Assembly (NCBI GenBank): GCA_904420565.1
Contig: CAJFVV010000051.1
Location: forward strand, 1-45,294
Source: Candidatus Pseudoscillospira faecavium
GTDB lineage: Bacteria; Bacillota; Clostridia; Oscillospirales; Oscillospiraceae
Direction: 5' to 3'
Length of the DNA stretch: 45,294 nucleotides
This document shows, one piece after another, positions 7,931 through 15,704 of this stretch (positions are counted from its first letter, which is position 1; each line of letters opens with the position of its first letter). The translations under genes were made by a program, and so were the position numbers. The notes below the pieces were generated by a model. The model was not told the origin of the DNA. It did no database searches and was given only the letters and a program-made list of their open reading frames with translations.

Positions 7931-8853
7931 AAATTCAAAAACAGGCACCGGCACAAGCGCATGCAGAGCAGAGCGCGGATATGGAGCAGATCAATGCCCT
8001 GGCCAAAAAAACGCTTGCGCCGCAAGAGGTCTATACCTTCTGCGTGCGCCTGTGCGACAACGAGGTGGACCGGGATGGGGAGCGCTTTCCCGAAGCGACG
8101 CTGGCCCAGCTGGCACCCATGTTTGTGGGCAAAAGCGGCATTTTTGACCACTGCTGGTCCGCCAAAGAGCAGACGGCGCGCATTTATCATACGGAGCTGT
8201 GCCGCGAGGAGGGACGCCTGACCGCCGCCGGTGACGGCTATTGCTACCTGAAGGGCAAGGCCTATTTGCTGCGCACGGCGAAAAATGCAGAGCTGATTGA
8301 GGAGATTGAAGCGGGCATCAAAAAAGAGGTGTCTGTAGGATGCAGCGTGCGCCAGGCGGTGTGTTCCGTATGCGGCGCGGAAAGCGGCAGCTGCGAGCAT
8401 ATCCCGGGGAAGGTTTATGACGGGAAACTCTGCTATCGGGAGCTGTGCGGCGCGGAAGACGCCTACGAATGGTCTTTCGTAGCGGTACCGGCGCAGAGAA
8501 ACGCCGGCGTGATGAAGCATTTTATGCCGGAGGGCAGGCACTTGAAGGATTTTTTGCGCGCGGCGGGACGGGAGGCCGATCTTGTGCAGCTGGAAAAGCT
8601 GGAGGCAGAGGCTGCGCTGGGCCGGAGTTATTTGCGCGGCCTGCGGAGGGAAGTGCTGCGCCTGTTCTGCGCGGCAGAGCCGGAGGCGGACGGCAAAATT
8701 TTTGCCGCAGCGCTGGAAAAACTCGAAGAACAGGAGCTGCTGGAGCTGCGGCGCGTTTGGCGGGGAAAAGGAGAATGCGCGGCGTTTTTACCCCAGCTGC
8801 CCTATGACGAAAGGGCGGAACTGCCGGGCGACGGCAGCGCTTTTATGATTTGA
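7927..8853 (+). CDS. Putative prohead protease/scaffold (XkdF-position)
   Basis: The 308-aa protein lies between portal and capsid genes, where PBSX has xkdF and many phages have the prohead protease. Candidate catalytic residues are the His in GIFDHCWSAKEQTARI and the Ser in KKEVSVGCSV, a spacing like that of HK97-type (S78/U35) proteases. SFVAVPAQRNAGVMKH is a conserved-looking closing segment. A Cys/His cluster CSVCGAESGSCEH could bind metal. The C-terminal third (about 200-300) is a charged, helix-rich segment that may act as scaffold. The position and motifs support the call; proteolytic activity is inference. Confidence 0.7.
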   Translation: MKIQKQAPAQAHAEQSADMEQINALAKKTLAPQEVYTFCVRLCDNEVDRDGERFPEATLAQLAPMFVGKSGIFDHCWSAKEQTARIYHTELCREEGRLTAAGDGYCYLKGKAYLLRTAKNAELIEEIEAGIKKEVSVGCSVRQAVCSVCGAESGSCEHIPGKVYDGKLCYRELCGAEDAYEWSFVAVPAQRNAGVMKHFMPEGRHLKDFLRAAGREADLVQLEKLEAEAALGRSYLRGLRREVLRLFCAAEPEADGKIFAAALEKLEEQELLELRRVWRGKGECAAFLPQLPYDERAELPGDGSAFMI

Positions 8854-8863
8854 AAAGGAGGAA

Positions 8864-9208
8864 ATGACAGTGAAATTTTCTTATGAGGGAATCGGCGCAT
8901 GGAGTGCCACATTTGCCTGTGACGACGCGGAGGAAGGCCAGGTGGTCAAACTCAGCGCAGCGGACACAGCGGCGCCCTGCGCCAGTGCGGACGCTTTTTG
9001 CGGCGTATGCATTTCCAAACGCGGAGCGGTGTGCGCAGTGCAGCTGGGCGGATTGGCCCAGGTGACATACAGCGGCACAGCCCCTGCGGTGGGCCAGGCT
9101 GTTTTGACCGCAGACGGCAAAGGCGGCGTGTGTACTGCACAGAGCGGGCAGACCTGCTGGGTGATTTCGGTGGACGCTGCGGCGGGCACCTGCGTGATCA
9201 AGCTTTAA
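8864..9208 (+). CDS. Probable capsid decoration/stabilisation protein
   Basis: The 114-aa beta-rich protein lies between the protease/scaffold and major capsid genes. The composition (Gly, Ala, Thr, Val with short strands such as GQVVKLSAADTAAPC and AVLTADGKGGVCT) and the position fit head-decoration proteins of the DUF2190 or gpD kind that bind the outside of the capsid. The six Cys residues are unusual for such a protein. The ATG at 8864 follows AAGGAGG. The assignment rests on position and fold impression, not on a diagnostic motif. Confidence 0.6.
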   Translation: MTVKFSYEGIGAWSATFACDDAEEGQVVKLSAADTAAPCASADAFCGVCISKRGAVCAVQLGGLAQVTYSGTAPAVGQAVLTADGKGGVCTAQSGQTCWVISVDAAAGTCVIKL

Positions 9209-9220
9209 GGAGGAACGAAC

Positions 9221-10255
9221 ATGACATACCATTGCGATAGCATCAGACTGGAAAAAGGCATGTATGCCGAAAGCGGCAAAAGTTTTACCCAGGTGCTGGA
9301 GACGGCAGACCCCAGCGCCCAGTACCACGGGACGCCCCTGGAAGGGCTGGACGCTTATCAGCGGCAGCTCAAGCGCTTTGACATCAAGGTGAAAGGCGCG
9401 CTGAGCGACGTGGTGGAGAAATTCTTCCACACCACGGAATCTTCGGTGCTGTTTCCGGAGTTTGTGGCCAGGGCGGTGCGCCAGGGGATGGAAGCGGAAA
9501 ATATCCTGCCGGCGATCACTGCGGCGGTGACGCGCTTTGACGGGCTGGACTACCGCTCGATCGCATCGGTGCCCAGCGAAGAGGAGAAGAGCCTGCGCGT
9601 GGTGGCAGAAGGGGCGGCTTTGCCGGAAACCACGGTAAAAGCACAGACCAACCTTGTGCAGCTGCATAAGCGCGGGCGCATGCTGGTGGCGTCTTACGAA
9701 GCCATTCGATTCCAGCGGCTGGATTTGTTTTCTGTAACGCTGCGTCAAATCGGTGCGCACATTGCCCGCATGCATCTGAGCGACGCCATCGATGTCATCC
9801 GAAACGGCGACGGCAATGAAAATGCGGCGGCGAGCTTCAAAATCGGCACCAAACCCATCGGCGGCACGGCAGGCACCCTGAGCTATGATGCGCTGCTGGA
9901 TTTCTGGGCGCAGTTTGACCCCTATGAAATGAACACCATGCTGGTGAGCAGCGATGTGATGCTGAGCCTTTTGAAGCTGGAAGAGTTCCAGAATCCCCTC
10001 ACAGGACTGAATTTCCAGGGGACAGGTTCCCTGTCCACGCCGCTGGGAGCAACGCTGCTGCGCACGTCTGCCCTGCCGGATGGCACCATGATTGGCCTGG
10101 ACAAGCACTATGCGCTGGAGATGATCTGCGGCAGCGATGTGCAGGTGGAGTATGACAAGCTGATCGACCGCCAGCTGCAGCGTGCGGCCATTACCAGTAT
10201 TTCCGGCTTTGCCAAGCTGTATCAGGACGCTTCCAAAGTTTTGACACTGAAATAA
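9221..10255 (+). CDS. Major capsid protein (HK97 fold, XkdG-like)
   Basis: The 344-aa protein is the size and position expected of the major capsid protein. Features are an N-terminal charged helical region, ESSVLFPEFVARAVRQGMEAENILPAITA-type N-arm/E-loop content, the RMLVASYEAIRFQRLDLFSVTL spine-helix segment, and a C-terminal domain ending PDGTMIGLDKHYALEMICG and VEYDKLIDRQ. It would form a small icosahedral head with the portal at one vertex. It follows RBS AAGGAGGAA with ATG at 9221. The HK97 fold is inferred from pattern and context. Confidence 0.82.
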   Translation: MTYHCDSIRLEKGMYAESGKSFTQVLETADPSAQYHGTPLEGLDAYQRQLKRFDIKVKGALSDVVEKFFHTTESSVLFPEFVARAVRQGMEAENILPAITAAVTRFDGLDYRSIASVPSEEEKSLRVVAEGAALPETTVKAQTNLVQLHKRGRMLVASYEAIRFQRLDLFSVTLRQIGAHIARMHLSDAIDVIRNGDGNENAAASFKIGTKPIGGTAGTLSYDALLDFWAQFDPYEMNTMLVSSDVMLSLLKLEEFQNPLTGLNFQGTGSLSTPLGATLLRTSALPDGTMIGLDKHYALEMICGSDVQVEYDKLIDRQLQRAAITSISGFAKLYQDASKVLTLK

Positions 10256-10271
10256 AGCGCGGGGCGGTTGC

Positions 10272-10631
10272 ATGGAGGAAAAGATTTTGGAAATGGCCCG
10301 GCTCATTACCGGTGCCGGGGAAGAGGAGAAGGACTATCTTGCGGCGCTGTGCAGGGCGGAGCAGGAAAAGCTGCGCGATCGGCTGAGGGAGGAATCCCTG
10401 GGGCAGAGCGATGCATTTCTCTGTGCAGTGGCCTGGATGGCTGCGGCAGACTACTGCAGCGGCAAAGGCGCGGGCGGCACGGCATCCTGGCGGGCTGGGG
10501 ATGTTTCCGTGCAGGAGGCGAATGCGCAGGAGCGGATTGCTGCGTCAGAGGCTCTGCGCGCGGCCGGCGCCCGGCTGCTGGAAGGGCTTGTGAAAGACGA
10601 TGCCTTTGCTTTTTTGGGGGTGCGCGGATGA
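10272..10631 (+). CDS. Head-tail connector protein (XkdH-position)
   Basis: The 119-aa protein is almost entirely helical (EEKILEMARLITGAGEEEKDYL, AEQEKLRDRLREESL, LCAVAWMAAADYCSG). Its position immediately after the capsid gene matches adaptor proteins (gp6/gp15-like) that ring the portal. It starts at ATG 10272 with only a weak ribosome binding site and overlaps the next gene by ATGA. Confidence 0.65.
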   Translation: MEEKILEMARLITGAGEEEKDYLAALCRAEQEKLRDRLREESLGQSDAFLCAVAWMAAADYCSGKGAGGTASWRAGDVSVQEANAQERIAASEALRAAGARLLEGLVKDDAFAFLGVRG

Positions 10632-10954
10632 CGGAACAGTTTGCGCGCATTTTGCGCCAATATGGCAGGGATGTGCAGCTGCAGGGCAGCGGGGAAGCGG
10701 TGCAGGTGCGCGCCTTTGTGCAGCAAATTCAGCGGCAGGAAACGCGCTCGCCTGCGGAGGAGACCAATTTCGGCGCCGCCGATTTGCGCCGATGGCTGTA
10801 TATCGGCCCGGCGGAGCAGGCCCTGCGGGCGGGCGACGGGATCTCTTTCGACGGAGAAGCGTATTTGGTGCAGACGGCTGCGGCCATTTATGCGGGCGGG
10901 GAAAAATCCCACTGGTGGGCGGTTTTGCGCCCGGCGAGGGAAGCGCTGGCATGA
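10628..10954 (+). CDS. Head-closure/head-tail joining protein (XkdI-position)
   Basis: The 108-aa protein has a small beta-rich core: VQLQGSGEAVQVRAFVQQIQ, RRWLYIGPAEQALRAGDGISFDG and YLVQTAAAIYAGGEKSHWWAVLRPA. The GP-x(n)-GD-x(n)-Y-x-V-x(n)-W pattern is typical of phage minor/head-closure proteins (FII or gp16-like). It starts by ATGA overlap with the preceding gene and overlaps the next gene in the same way. It would seal the capsid after packaging. Confidence 0.62.
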   Translation: MTEQFARILRQYGRDVQLQGSGEAVQVRAFVQQIQRQETRSPAEETNFGAADLRRWLYIGPAEQALRAGDGISFDGEAYLVQTAAAIYAGGEKSHWWAVLRPAREALA

Positions 10955-11448
10955 TGAACCTTTTTACGGAGCTTACGGACCGGCTGGTAAAGCAGCTGAA
11001 GGAAGCGGGAATTGCTGCGCTGCGGGCCTGGGAGCGAGACAGGCTGCCGCACCTGGAGGGGGCAGCGGCAGTGCTGGGCATCCGGCAGAGCTGCAGCAGA
11101 GATGCGGCGCTTTGGCATTATTTGGGAAACAGCGTGGATGAGGCGACGGGCGGCACCGTGGAGCGCTACGGGAAGCAAGTGGCGCTGGAGCTATACGCGG
11201 ATCTTTACGCGCCGATGGGACAGGTCGAAGCCATAGACGATCTGTTTTGCCAAATGGAGACGCTGTGTTTCACCCGGCAGGACGGGCTGCGCTTTTCGCA
11301 GCTGCAGCGCGGCGAGACTGCGGCGGACAGCGCCAGCGGCTATCTCAAATGCCGGTGCACATTGCTGTGCACCGCATATATTTTGGCATCGCGCCGGGAA
11401 GAGGGCGCAATGCTGACAGACTTTATTTTGAAAGGTGTGGTGCAATGA
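10951..11448 (+). CDS. Putative tail-terminator/tail completion protein (XkdJ-position)
   Basis: The 165-aa protein lies between the head-closure and sheath genes. The first 60 residues are helical and basic (FTELTDRLVKQLKEAG and RAWERDRLPHLEGA). The rest is mixed and contains ALELYADLYAPMGQVEAIDDLFCQMETLC. The position fits the protein that caps the tail tube and joins it to the head. No diagnostic motif is visible. The ATG at 10951 (a second at 10954) overlaps the preceding stop. Confidence 0.55.
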   Translation: MMNLFTELTDRLVKQLKEAGIAALRAWERDRLPHLEGAAAVLGIRQSCSRDAALWHYLGNSVDEATGGTVERYGKQVALELYADLYAPMGQVEAIDDLFCQMETLCFTRQDGLRFSQLQRGETAADSASGYLKCRCTLLCTAYILASRREEGAMLTDFILKGVVQ

Positions 11449-12515
11449 ACAGTACGATAATCCACGAGCGGCCGGGGGTTTATTCGTCTTATGATGCTTC
11501 TGCGGTGGTCAGCGGCGGCGCAGCGCGAAAAGTGATCGGCGTGGCGGCAAAAGCGGCCAAGGGAGAGAAGGAAACGGTGGTGCCCCTGAGCAGCTACGCG
11601 GCGGGCGTGGCCGCATTTGGAGAAGATTTGGAGACAACCTCCATGGCACTGCTGCTGCGGATGCTGTATCTCAACGGTGCGGCGTCCGTTATCGCGGTGG
11701 CGGTAAAAGATACGGGAACGCAGGCAGACTATCAGGCGGCATTTGCCCTGCTGGAGCAGCAGGATGAGATTGGCGTCATTGTCTGCGACAGTACGGACTC
11801 TGAGGTGCAGCAGGCCCTGCGCGACAGCGTGGTTGCGGCATCCGCCGCCCGGCGTGAGCGGATTGCGGTGGTGGGCAGCGCGGAAGAAAGCGTGGCAGAG
11901 CTGATCGACCATGCAGAGGCTATCAACAGCGAACGCGTGGTGCTGGTGGGCGGCGAAGGGCTGGACGGCGACGGCAAGGCCCTGGGCGGCGCAGCAACTG
12001 CTGCGGCGCTGGCCGGGGTGATTGCGGTCCAGAGCGATCCGGCAGTGCCGCTGAACGGCGCAGTGGTGCAGGGGCTGAGCGGGCTTGCCGCGCAGTACAG
12101 CGACGATGAAATCGATTTGCTGGTGCGCGGCGGCGTGACGCCGCTGGAGAGCAGCGCCGGCGCGGTGAGCGCGGTGCGCGGCATCACGACGCGCACCACC
12201 ACGGGCGCCGCGCCGGATACCACTTGGCGGGAGCTGACAACCATATTGATTGTAGACGACGTCATTCCCCAGATCCGCAATGGGCTGCGGCGTAAATTCA
12301 GCCGTACGAAAAACACGGCCCAGACCCGCAGCGCCATTCGCTCCCAGGTGATTGTAGAGCTGGAAAACAAGCGCAGCGCAGAGATCATCGACAGCTTTGG
12401 CGAGGTGCAGGTGCGCGCCGATGCGGAGGATCCCTCGGTGTGTGAGGTGGAATTCACCTTTACAGTGGCCCACGGTCTGAACCAGATTTACCTGACGGCG
12501 CACATTACCGTTTGA
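11445..12515 (+). CDS. Contractile tail sheath protein (XkdK-like)
   Basis: The 356-aa protein opens with the sheath signature STIIHERPGVYSSYD, followed by VIGVAAKAAKGEKETVVPLSSYA and a Rossmann-like middle. The C-terminal handle contains TWRELTTILIVDDVIPQIRNG and the closing strand VEFTFTVAHGLNQIYLTAHI. These are standard for PBSX/Myoviridae-type sheaths that contract to drive the tube into a target. It shows that the particle has a contractile tail. It starts at ATG 11445 by ATGA overlap. It is intact over its full length. Confidence 0.93.
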   Translation: MNSTIIHERPGVYSSYDASAVVSGGAARKVIGVAAKAAKGEKETVVPLSSYAAGVAAFGEDLETTSMALLLRMLYLNGAASVIAVAVKDTGTQADYQAAFALLEQQDEIGVIVCDSTDSEVQQALRDSVVAASAARRERIAVVGSAEESVAELIDHAEAINSERVVLVGGEGLDGDGKALGGAATAAALAGVIAVQSDPAVPLNGAVVQGLSGLAAQYSDDEIDLLVRGGVTPLESSAGAVSAVRGITTRTTTGAAPDTTWRELTTILIVDDVIPQIRNGLRRKFSRTKNTAQTRSAIRSQVIVELENKRSAEIIDSFGEVQVRADAEDPSVCEVEFTFTVAHGLNQIYLTAHITV

Positions 12516-12532
12516 GAAGGGGGTGAGGGACG

Positions 12533-12922
12533 ATGGAACTTTCTGGATTTCCAACCAGCAGCGATATTTATTTGGAAGCGGACGGAAAGAAAATTGCTGT
12601 GGTGCAGAGCTACACGGCCCGCGCCAGCAAAACCAGCCAGACGGTGGAAGCCTTTGGCGAGAGCGAACCCGTGGCAATTATCCCGGGGCAGAACAACTAT
12701 GTTTTGACGCTCAAGCGACTGTATGCCACGGATGACGCCATCAGCGACGGCATCAGTTTTTATGACCTGGCAGACTTTTCCCTGGTCATCTGCAAGCCGG
12801 ATCGCAAGGTAATTTACAGCGGCTGCCAGTGGAGCGACATAGAAGAGGACGGCCAGCTGGGGGCCATGGTGGCAGAGAGCGTGACCATTCTGGCCTCCAA
12901 GCGCATGGAGGTGCAGGAATGA
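12533..12922 (+). CDS. Tail tube protein (XkdM-like)
   Basis: The 129-aa protein has the small beta-barrel pattern of inner tube proteins: SDIYLEADGKKIAVVQSYTAR, EPVAIIPGQNNYVLTLKRLY, DFSLVICKPDRKVIYSGCQW and a final MVAESVTILASKRMEVQE. It directly follows the sheath gene as in PBSX. It would stack as hexamers inside the sheath. RBS GGGGGTGAGGG precedes ATG 12533; its end overlaps the tail chaperone gene by ATGA. Confidence 0.88.
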   Translation: MELSGFPTSSDIYLEADGKKIAVVQSYTARASKTSQTVEAFGESEPVAIIPGQNNYVLTLKRLYATDDAISDGISFYDLADFSLVICKPDRKVIYSGCQWSDIEEDGQLGAMVAESVTILASKRMEVQE

Positions 12923-13311
12923 CGGATCAATTTCTGCAGAACCTGTGCAGCCGCCATGAGACAAAAAGCATTGCGGTGCGCGGAGAAATGCTGGATATGC
13001 GGCTGCTTTCCGCTGCGGAGCTGTTGGAGATTTCCGCTGCCTGCGGGGCATCTCCCGCGCTGATGGAGGCGCTGCCGGGGCTTGCAGCCCTGGCGGCAAT
13101 ATGCCTGCAGAAAAATGGGGCGCCGGTCTTTGCTTCGGCCCAGGAAGTGCTGCAGGCCCTTTCAGCGGAGGAAATCCACGCAGTGGCGGCAGCTTATGCA
13201 GATTGGAGTGAGGCGGCGGACCCCGGCATGGACAGCGGAGAGGAGACCATTGAAGCGCTAAAAAAAGGCTCAGGCACGCGCCGGAGGAACGCCTGCGCTG
13301 GCGTGTGCTGA
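12919..13311 (+). CDS. Tail assembly chaperone, short form (XkdN/gpG-like)
   Basis: The 130-aa protein between tube and tape-measure positions has the size and helical pattern of tail assembly chaperones (GEMLDMRLLSAAELLEISAACG, AAICLQKNG, SAEEIHAVAAAYADW). It reads in frame through the A-run at 13260-13266 and ends 14 codons later. As in lambda G/GT and many other tail operons, a minor longer product is expected by frameshifting at this run (see the 12919-13562 entry). It would bind the tape-measure-position protein and recruit tube subunits. Confidence 0.82.
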   Translation: MTDQFLQNLCSRHETKSIAVRGEMLDMRLLSAAELLEISAACGASPALMEALPGLAALAAICLQKNGAPVFASAQEVLQALSAEEIHAVAAAYADWSEAADPGMDSGEETIEALKKGSGTRRRNACAGVC

Positions 13312-13562
13312 AAACATTCGGTGTGCTGCCCGGAGAAGAGCGGGCCCGGCGCATTACGCGCCGGGAATATCTGTATTGCATTTTGCAGCAATGGCTGGAT
13401 GAAGAAGAAAAGCTGGAGGAACTGTGTCCGGCATGCCGGGCACAGGCGATGGAACGGCGGTGCGTATGCTGCGGCGCACCGCTCTCCCGGTGGGAAGCGG
13501 CGGAAAACACGGCGTTTGATACAGAACGCTATCAGACACTCAAGGAGGGACATGCAGATTGA
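12919..13562 (+). CDS. Tail assembly chaperone, -1 frameshift (GT-like) product
   Basis: Codons of the short form read CTA AAA AAA GGC at 13258-13269. A slip of one base back on A-AAA-AAA makes the next codon AGG at 13266, and this frame stays open to the stop at 13560-13562. The product would be about 214 aa, of which 98 follow the shift. The extension carries a compact Cys cluster, CPAC and CVCCG 8 residues apart, like a zinc ribbon. The second frame has no convincing start codon with ribosome binding site of its own. It overlaps the next gene by TTGA. Frameshifting in tail chaperones is well known; here it is inferred from sequence and position. Confidence 0.78.
13260..13266 (+). promoter_or_regulatory. 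Slippery heptamer A-AAA-AAA for programmed -1 frameshifting
   Basis: Seven A in a row, correctly phased with the zero frame (A AAA AAA G), lie 45 bases before the zero-frame stop, and the -1 frame is open on the far side. Transcriptional slippage on the same run would give the same product. Confidence 0.75.
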
Positions 13563-14152
13563 GTTATTGGCAGAAATTGGAGAAACGCAGCGTTTTTCTC
13601 TGGCGCGCTCTGTTTGGTACACGCTCAGCAGAGAACGGAGCTGCGCCGGTTTATATAGATCGCTCCGGGAGCACCATTTCGGTGCTCCCGGAGCGGGAAG
13701 AAACAGCCGCGCCGGAAAGCAATGCAGCTCTGCAGCCGCAAAAGCGGGAGCAGCCCCTGCGGCAGCGCGGCGGACAGGAAAAGACGGGAGCCTTCGTATT
13801 GGCGGGGGTGGAAGCGGCGGAGGCAGCGCTGCGGCAGCTGATGCAGGAAAACAACGGACTGGAAGCACAAAATACTGCCGCATCCAGGCGGCGCTTTGTA
13901 CCAGAGATATCTTTTGGAACAGAAAATGGGGAAGAAACGCAACGCAAAACGGAAACCGTCCGCGGCGGTGCGGCCAAGCTGCTGGCAGAGCTGGAAACCA
14001 TGGAGCACACCCGCGGGCGCGCTGCTGCCGCTTCCCCACGGGCGGCGGCGTCTGCCGGGGCGGAAAGCGTGCGGCAGAACAGCGGCGCGGAGTGGTCTGC
14101 TTATTTTGAGCGGGATGCGCGGCGTTATGACGGCGCGCACGAACTGCTGTGA
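13559..14152 (+). CDS. Short protein at the tape-measure position (unrecognised)
   Basis: The 197-aa protein occupies the place of the tape-measure gene, between tail chaperone and LysM baseplate genes, but it is unusually short; tape measures are commonly 500 to over 1000 residues. It has no transmembrane helix. The N-terminus (SYWQKLEKRSVFLWRALFG) is basic and aromatic. The middle is Gln/Glu/Ala-rich with a coiled-coil-like stretch (AEAALRQLMQENNGLEAQN), and the end is Ala/Arg-rich. It starts with TTG at 13559, overlapping the preceding stop, after AAGGAGGGA. Codon use supports this frame over the competing one that starts at 13552. A very strong 15-bp hairpin lies inside the gene. It may be a miniature tape measure, or a replacement after loss of one. 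Confidence 0.7.
   Translation: MSYWQKLEKRSVFLWRALFGTRSAENGAAPVYIDRSGSTISVLPEREETAAPESNAALQPQKREQPLRQRGGQEKTGAFVLAGVEAAEAALRQLMQENNGLEAQNTAASRRRFVPEISFGTENGEETQRKTETVRGGAAKLLAELETMEHTRGRAAAASPRAAASAGAESVRQNSGAEWSAYFERDARRYDGAHELL
13661..13695. repeat. Perfect 15-bp inverted repeat inside the coding region
   Basis: Arms 13661-13675 and 13681-13695 are exact complements (CGCTCCGGGAGCACC and its complement) around a 5-base loop, and are GC-rich. There is no following T-run. In mRNA this forms a very stable hairpin about 100 bases after the start codon of the short tape-measure-position gene. Confidence 0.85.
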
Positions 14153-14163
14153 GGAGGATGAAA

Positions 14164-14757
14164 ATGGCGAGATTGCAGCCGATGCGTTATAAAGACTATG
14201 TCTGGCCTCATAATCCGGAGCGCTACAGTATCACCTACCGCCGCCGCGTGGCGGTGCAGGAGGTGCCCTACGGGTACTACACCATGCAGAATCTGGGGCA
14301 GAGCTGCCGGGTGATGACGGGCAGCGGCGCTTTTGTCGGGGAAGGGGCCTATGAAGAATTCAAGCGCCTGGCGACGGTTTACTATACCGGGGGCGAGGGA
14401 ATCCTGGTGCACCCCTGCTGGCAGTCGGCCCATGTGTATTTTGTGGGGCTTTCCCTGGAGCAGGTGCCAAGGCCTGATTATGTGGCCTATACGTTTGAAT
14501 TTTGGGAGAGCTACGATGGGTATGATGCAGTGCTGCAGACGGTGACGGATGTTCGGGGCGACACCGGCGGGTCCGGCGGCACACAGCCGGGAGATACAGC
14601 CCAAAGTGCCGCAGTTTACCACACAGTGCGCCAGGGCGAAAGCCTGTGGGCGATTGCCCAGAGCCGCGGAACAACAGTGGCGCGGCTGCTGGAACTCAAC
14701 AGCGGCATCAAAAACCCCAATTTGATTTTTGTGGGCCAGAAAGTGCGGGTGGCATGA
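14164..14757 (+). CDS. LysM-domain baseplate protein (XkdP-like)
   Basis: The 197-aa protein has an N-terminal domain of about 125 residues (VWPHNPERYSITYRRRVAV, YVAYTFEFWESYDGYD) found in XkdP/gp53-type baseplate proteins. A Gly/Ser linker leads to a C-terminal LysM module (about 150-197): YHTVRQGESLWAIAQSRGTT, then LLELNSGIKNPNLIFVGQKV. LysM binds peptidoglycan or helps assemble the hub. A GTG at 14149 overlaps the preceding gene, but ATG 14164 has GGAGG 6-10 bases upstream and is preferred. It overlaps the next gene by ATGA. Confidence 0.88.
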   Translation: MARLQPMRYKDYVWPHNPERYSITYRRRVAVQEVPYGYYTMQNLGQSCRVMTGSGAFVGEGAYEEFKRLATVYYTGGEGILVHPCWQSAHVYFVGLSLEQVPRPDYVAYTFEFWESYDGYDAVLQTVTDVRGDTGGSGGTQPGDTAQSAAVYHTVRQGESLWAIAQSRGTTVARLLELNSGIKNPNLIFVGQKVRVA

Positions 14758-15704
14758 TGGAATGTGTTTTGGAGCAGTACGGCGGCGCGGCGTTTGCGCT
14801 GCCGCCGCTGCTGGAGTGGTCGGTGGCGCTGACGGGCGGCGTGCCCTGTGACAGCTTTCAGCTGCGCTGCCCCTATGTTCCGGCCATGGCGGAGCAGTTG
14901 GAAACGGTTTGGCGGGCGACACTCAGGCAGTCGGGGCAAACGGTTCTGCGCGCTGTGGTGGATGAGCATGAAATTGTGCAGGATGGGCGGGGACAGAGCC
15001 TTTGTGTCAGCGGGCGGGGGCTGGCTGCATTGCTGCTGGATAACGAGGCCGAAGCGGTGGAATACAGCTGCCCGGTGCTTTCGGAGCTGCTGCGCAGTCA
15101 TGCTGCTCCCTGCGGCATTTCCTGGACGCCGTTTCCGGAACTGCGGGGCGCCGGCAGCTATGCTGTGGCCAGCGGTTCGAGCCAGTGGAAGGCGCTGAGC
15201 AATTTTACCCGCTATTTTGGCGGATTTGAGCCACGCATGACGGCGGAGGGCGTGCTGGTGCCGACTCTCTGGAAGGACGATGGCACGCGGCATCTCATCC
15301 GGCGCGGCACGCCGATTTTGGAGCTGCGCTGGAAAGAGCGGCGCTACGGCGTTTACTCGGAGGTGCTGGTGGTGGATAAGGTGCGCAGAACCAAAGAGCG
15401 GGTGGTCAATGCGGCGTTTGCGGCGCGGGGCGGCAGCTGCCGCAAAGTGCTGTATACGCCGGGGCGCTCGACAGGAAACGCCATGCGCTACACCGGGGCC
15501 TATCAAATTGCGCGCTCCCAACAGGGGGCGCGGGAGATGACTGTCGTGCTGAGCGGCGCATTTTTTATAGAACCGGGCAGCGTGGTGCGCATGGAGCGCG
15601 CTGATATCGGGATTACTGGGGATTTCTATGTGGAAGAGCTCGTCCTGGCCTGTGACGGACAGGGCGAGCGCACCACATTGACCATGAGGAGGCTGACAGA
15701 ATGA
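14754..15704 (+). CDS. Baseplate hub protein (XkdQ/gpD-like)
   Basis: The 316-aa protein shows the pattern of late-control gpD/XkdQ hubs, which close the distal end of the tube and hold the spike. Visible segments are LLEWSVALTGGVPCDSFQLRCPY, a central QDGRGQSLCVSGRGLAALLLDNEA typical of XkdQ, the SQWKALSNFTRYFGG region and a C-terminal TGDFYVEELVLACDGQGERTTL. It starts by ATGA overlap at 14754 and overlaps the spike gene at its end. Confidence 0.8.
   Translation: MMECVLEQYGGAAFALPPLLEWSVALTGGVPCDSFQLRCPYVPAMAEQLETVWRATLRQSGQTVLRAVVDEHEIVQDGRGQSLCVSGRGLAALLLDNEAEAVEYSCPVLSELLRSHAAPCGISWTPFPELRGAGSYAVASGSSQWKALSNFTRYFGGFEPRMTAEGVLVPTLWKDDGTRHLIRRGTPILELRWKERRYGVYSEVLVVDKVRRTKERVVNAAFAARGGSCRKVLYTPGRSTGNAMRYTGAYQIARSQQGAREMTVVLSGAFFIEPGSVVRMERADIGITGDFYVEELVLACDGQGERTTLTMRRLTE

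Noticed and set aside
13552-14109. Alternative frame starting ATG 13552 with a good ribosome binding site at the tape-measure position
   Set aside because: It begins plausibly (MQIELLAEIGETQRF) but soon becomes Gly/Ala/Arg low-complexity with poor codon use. The TTG 13559 frame shows normal codon pattern to its end and overlaps the next gene properly.
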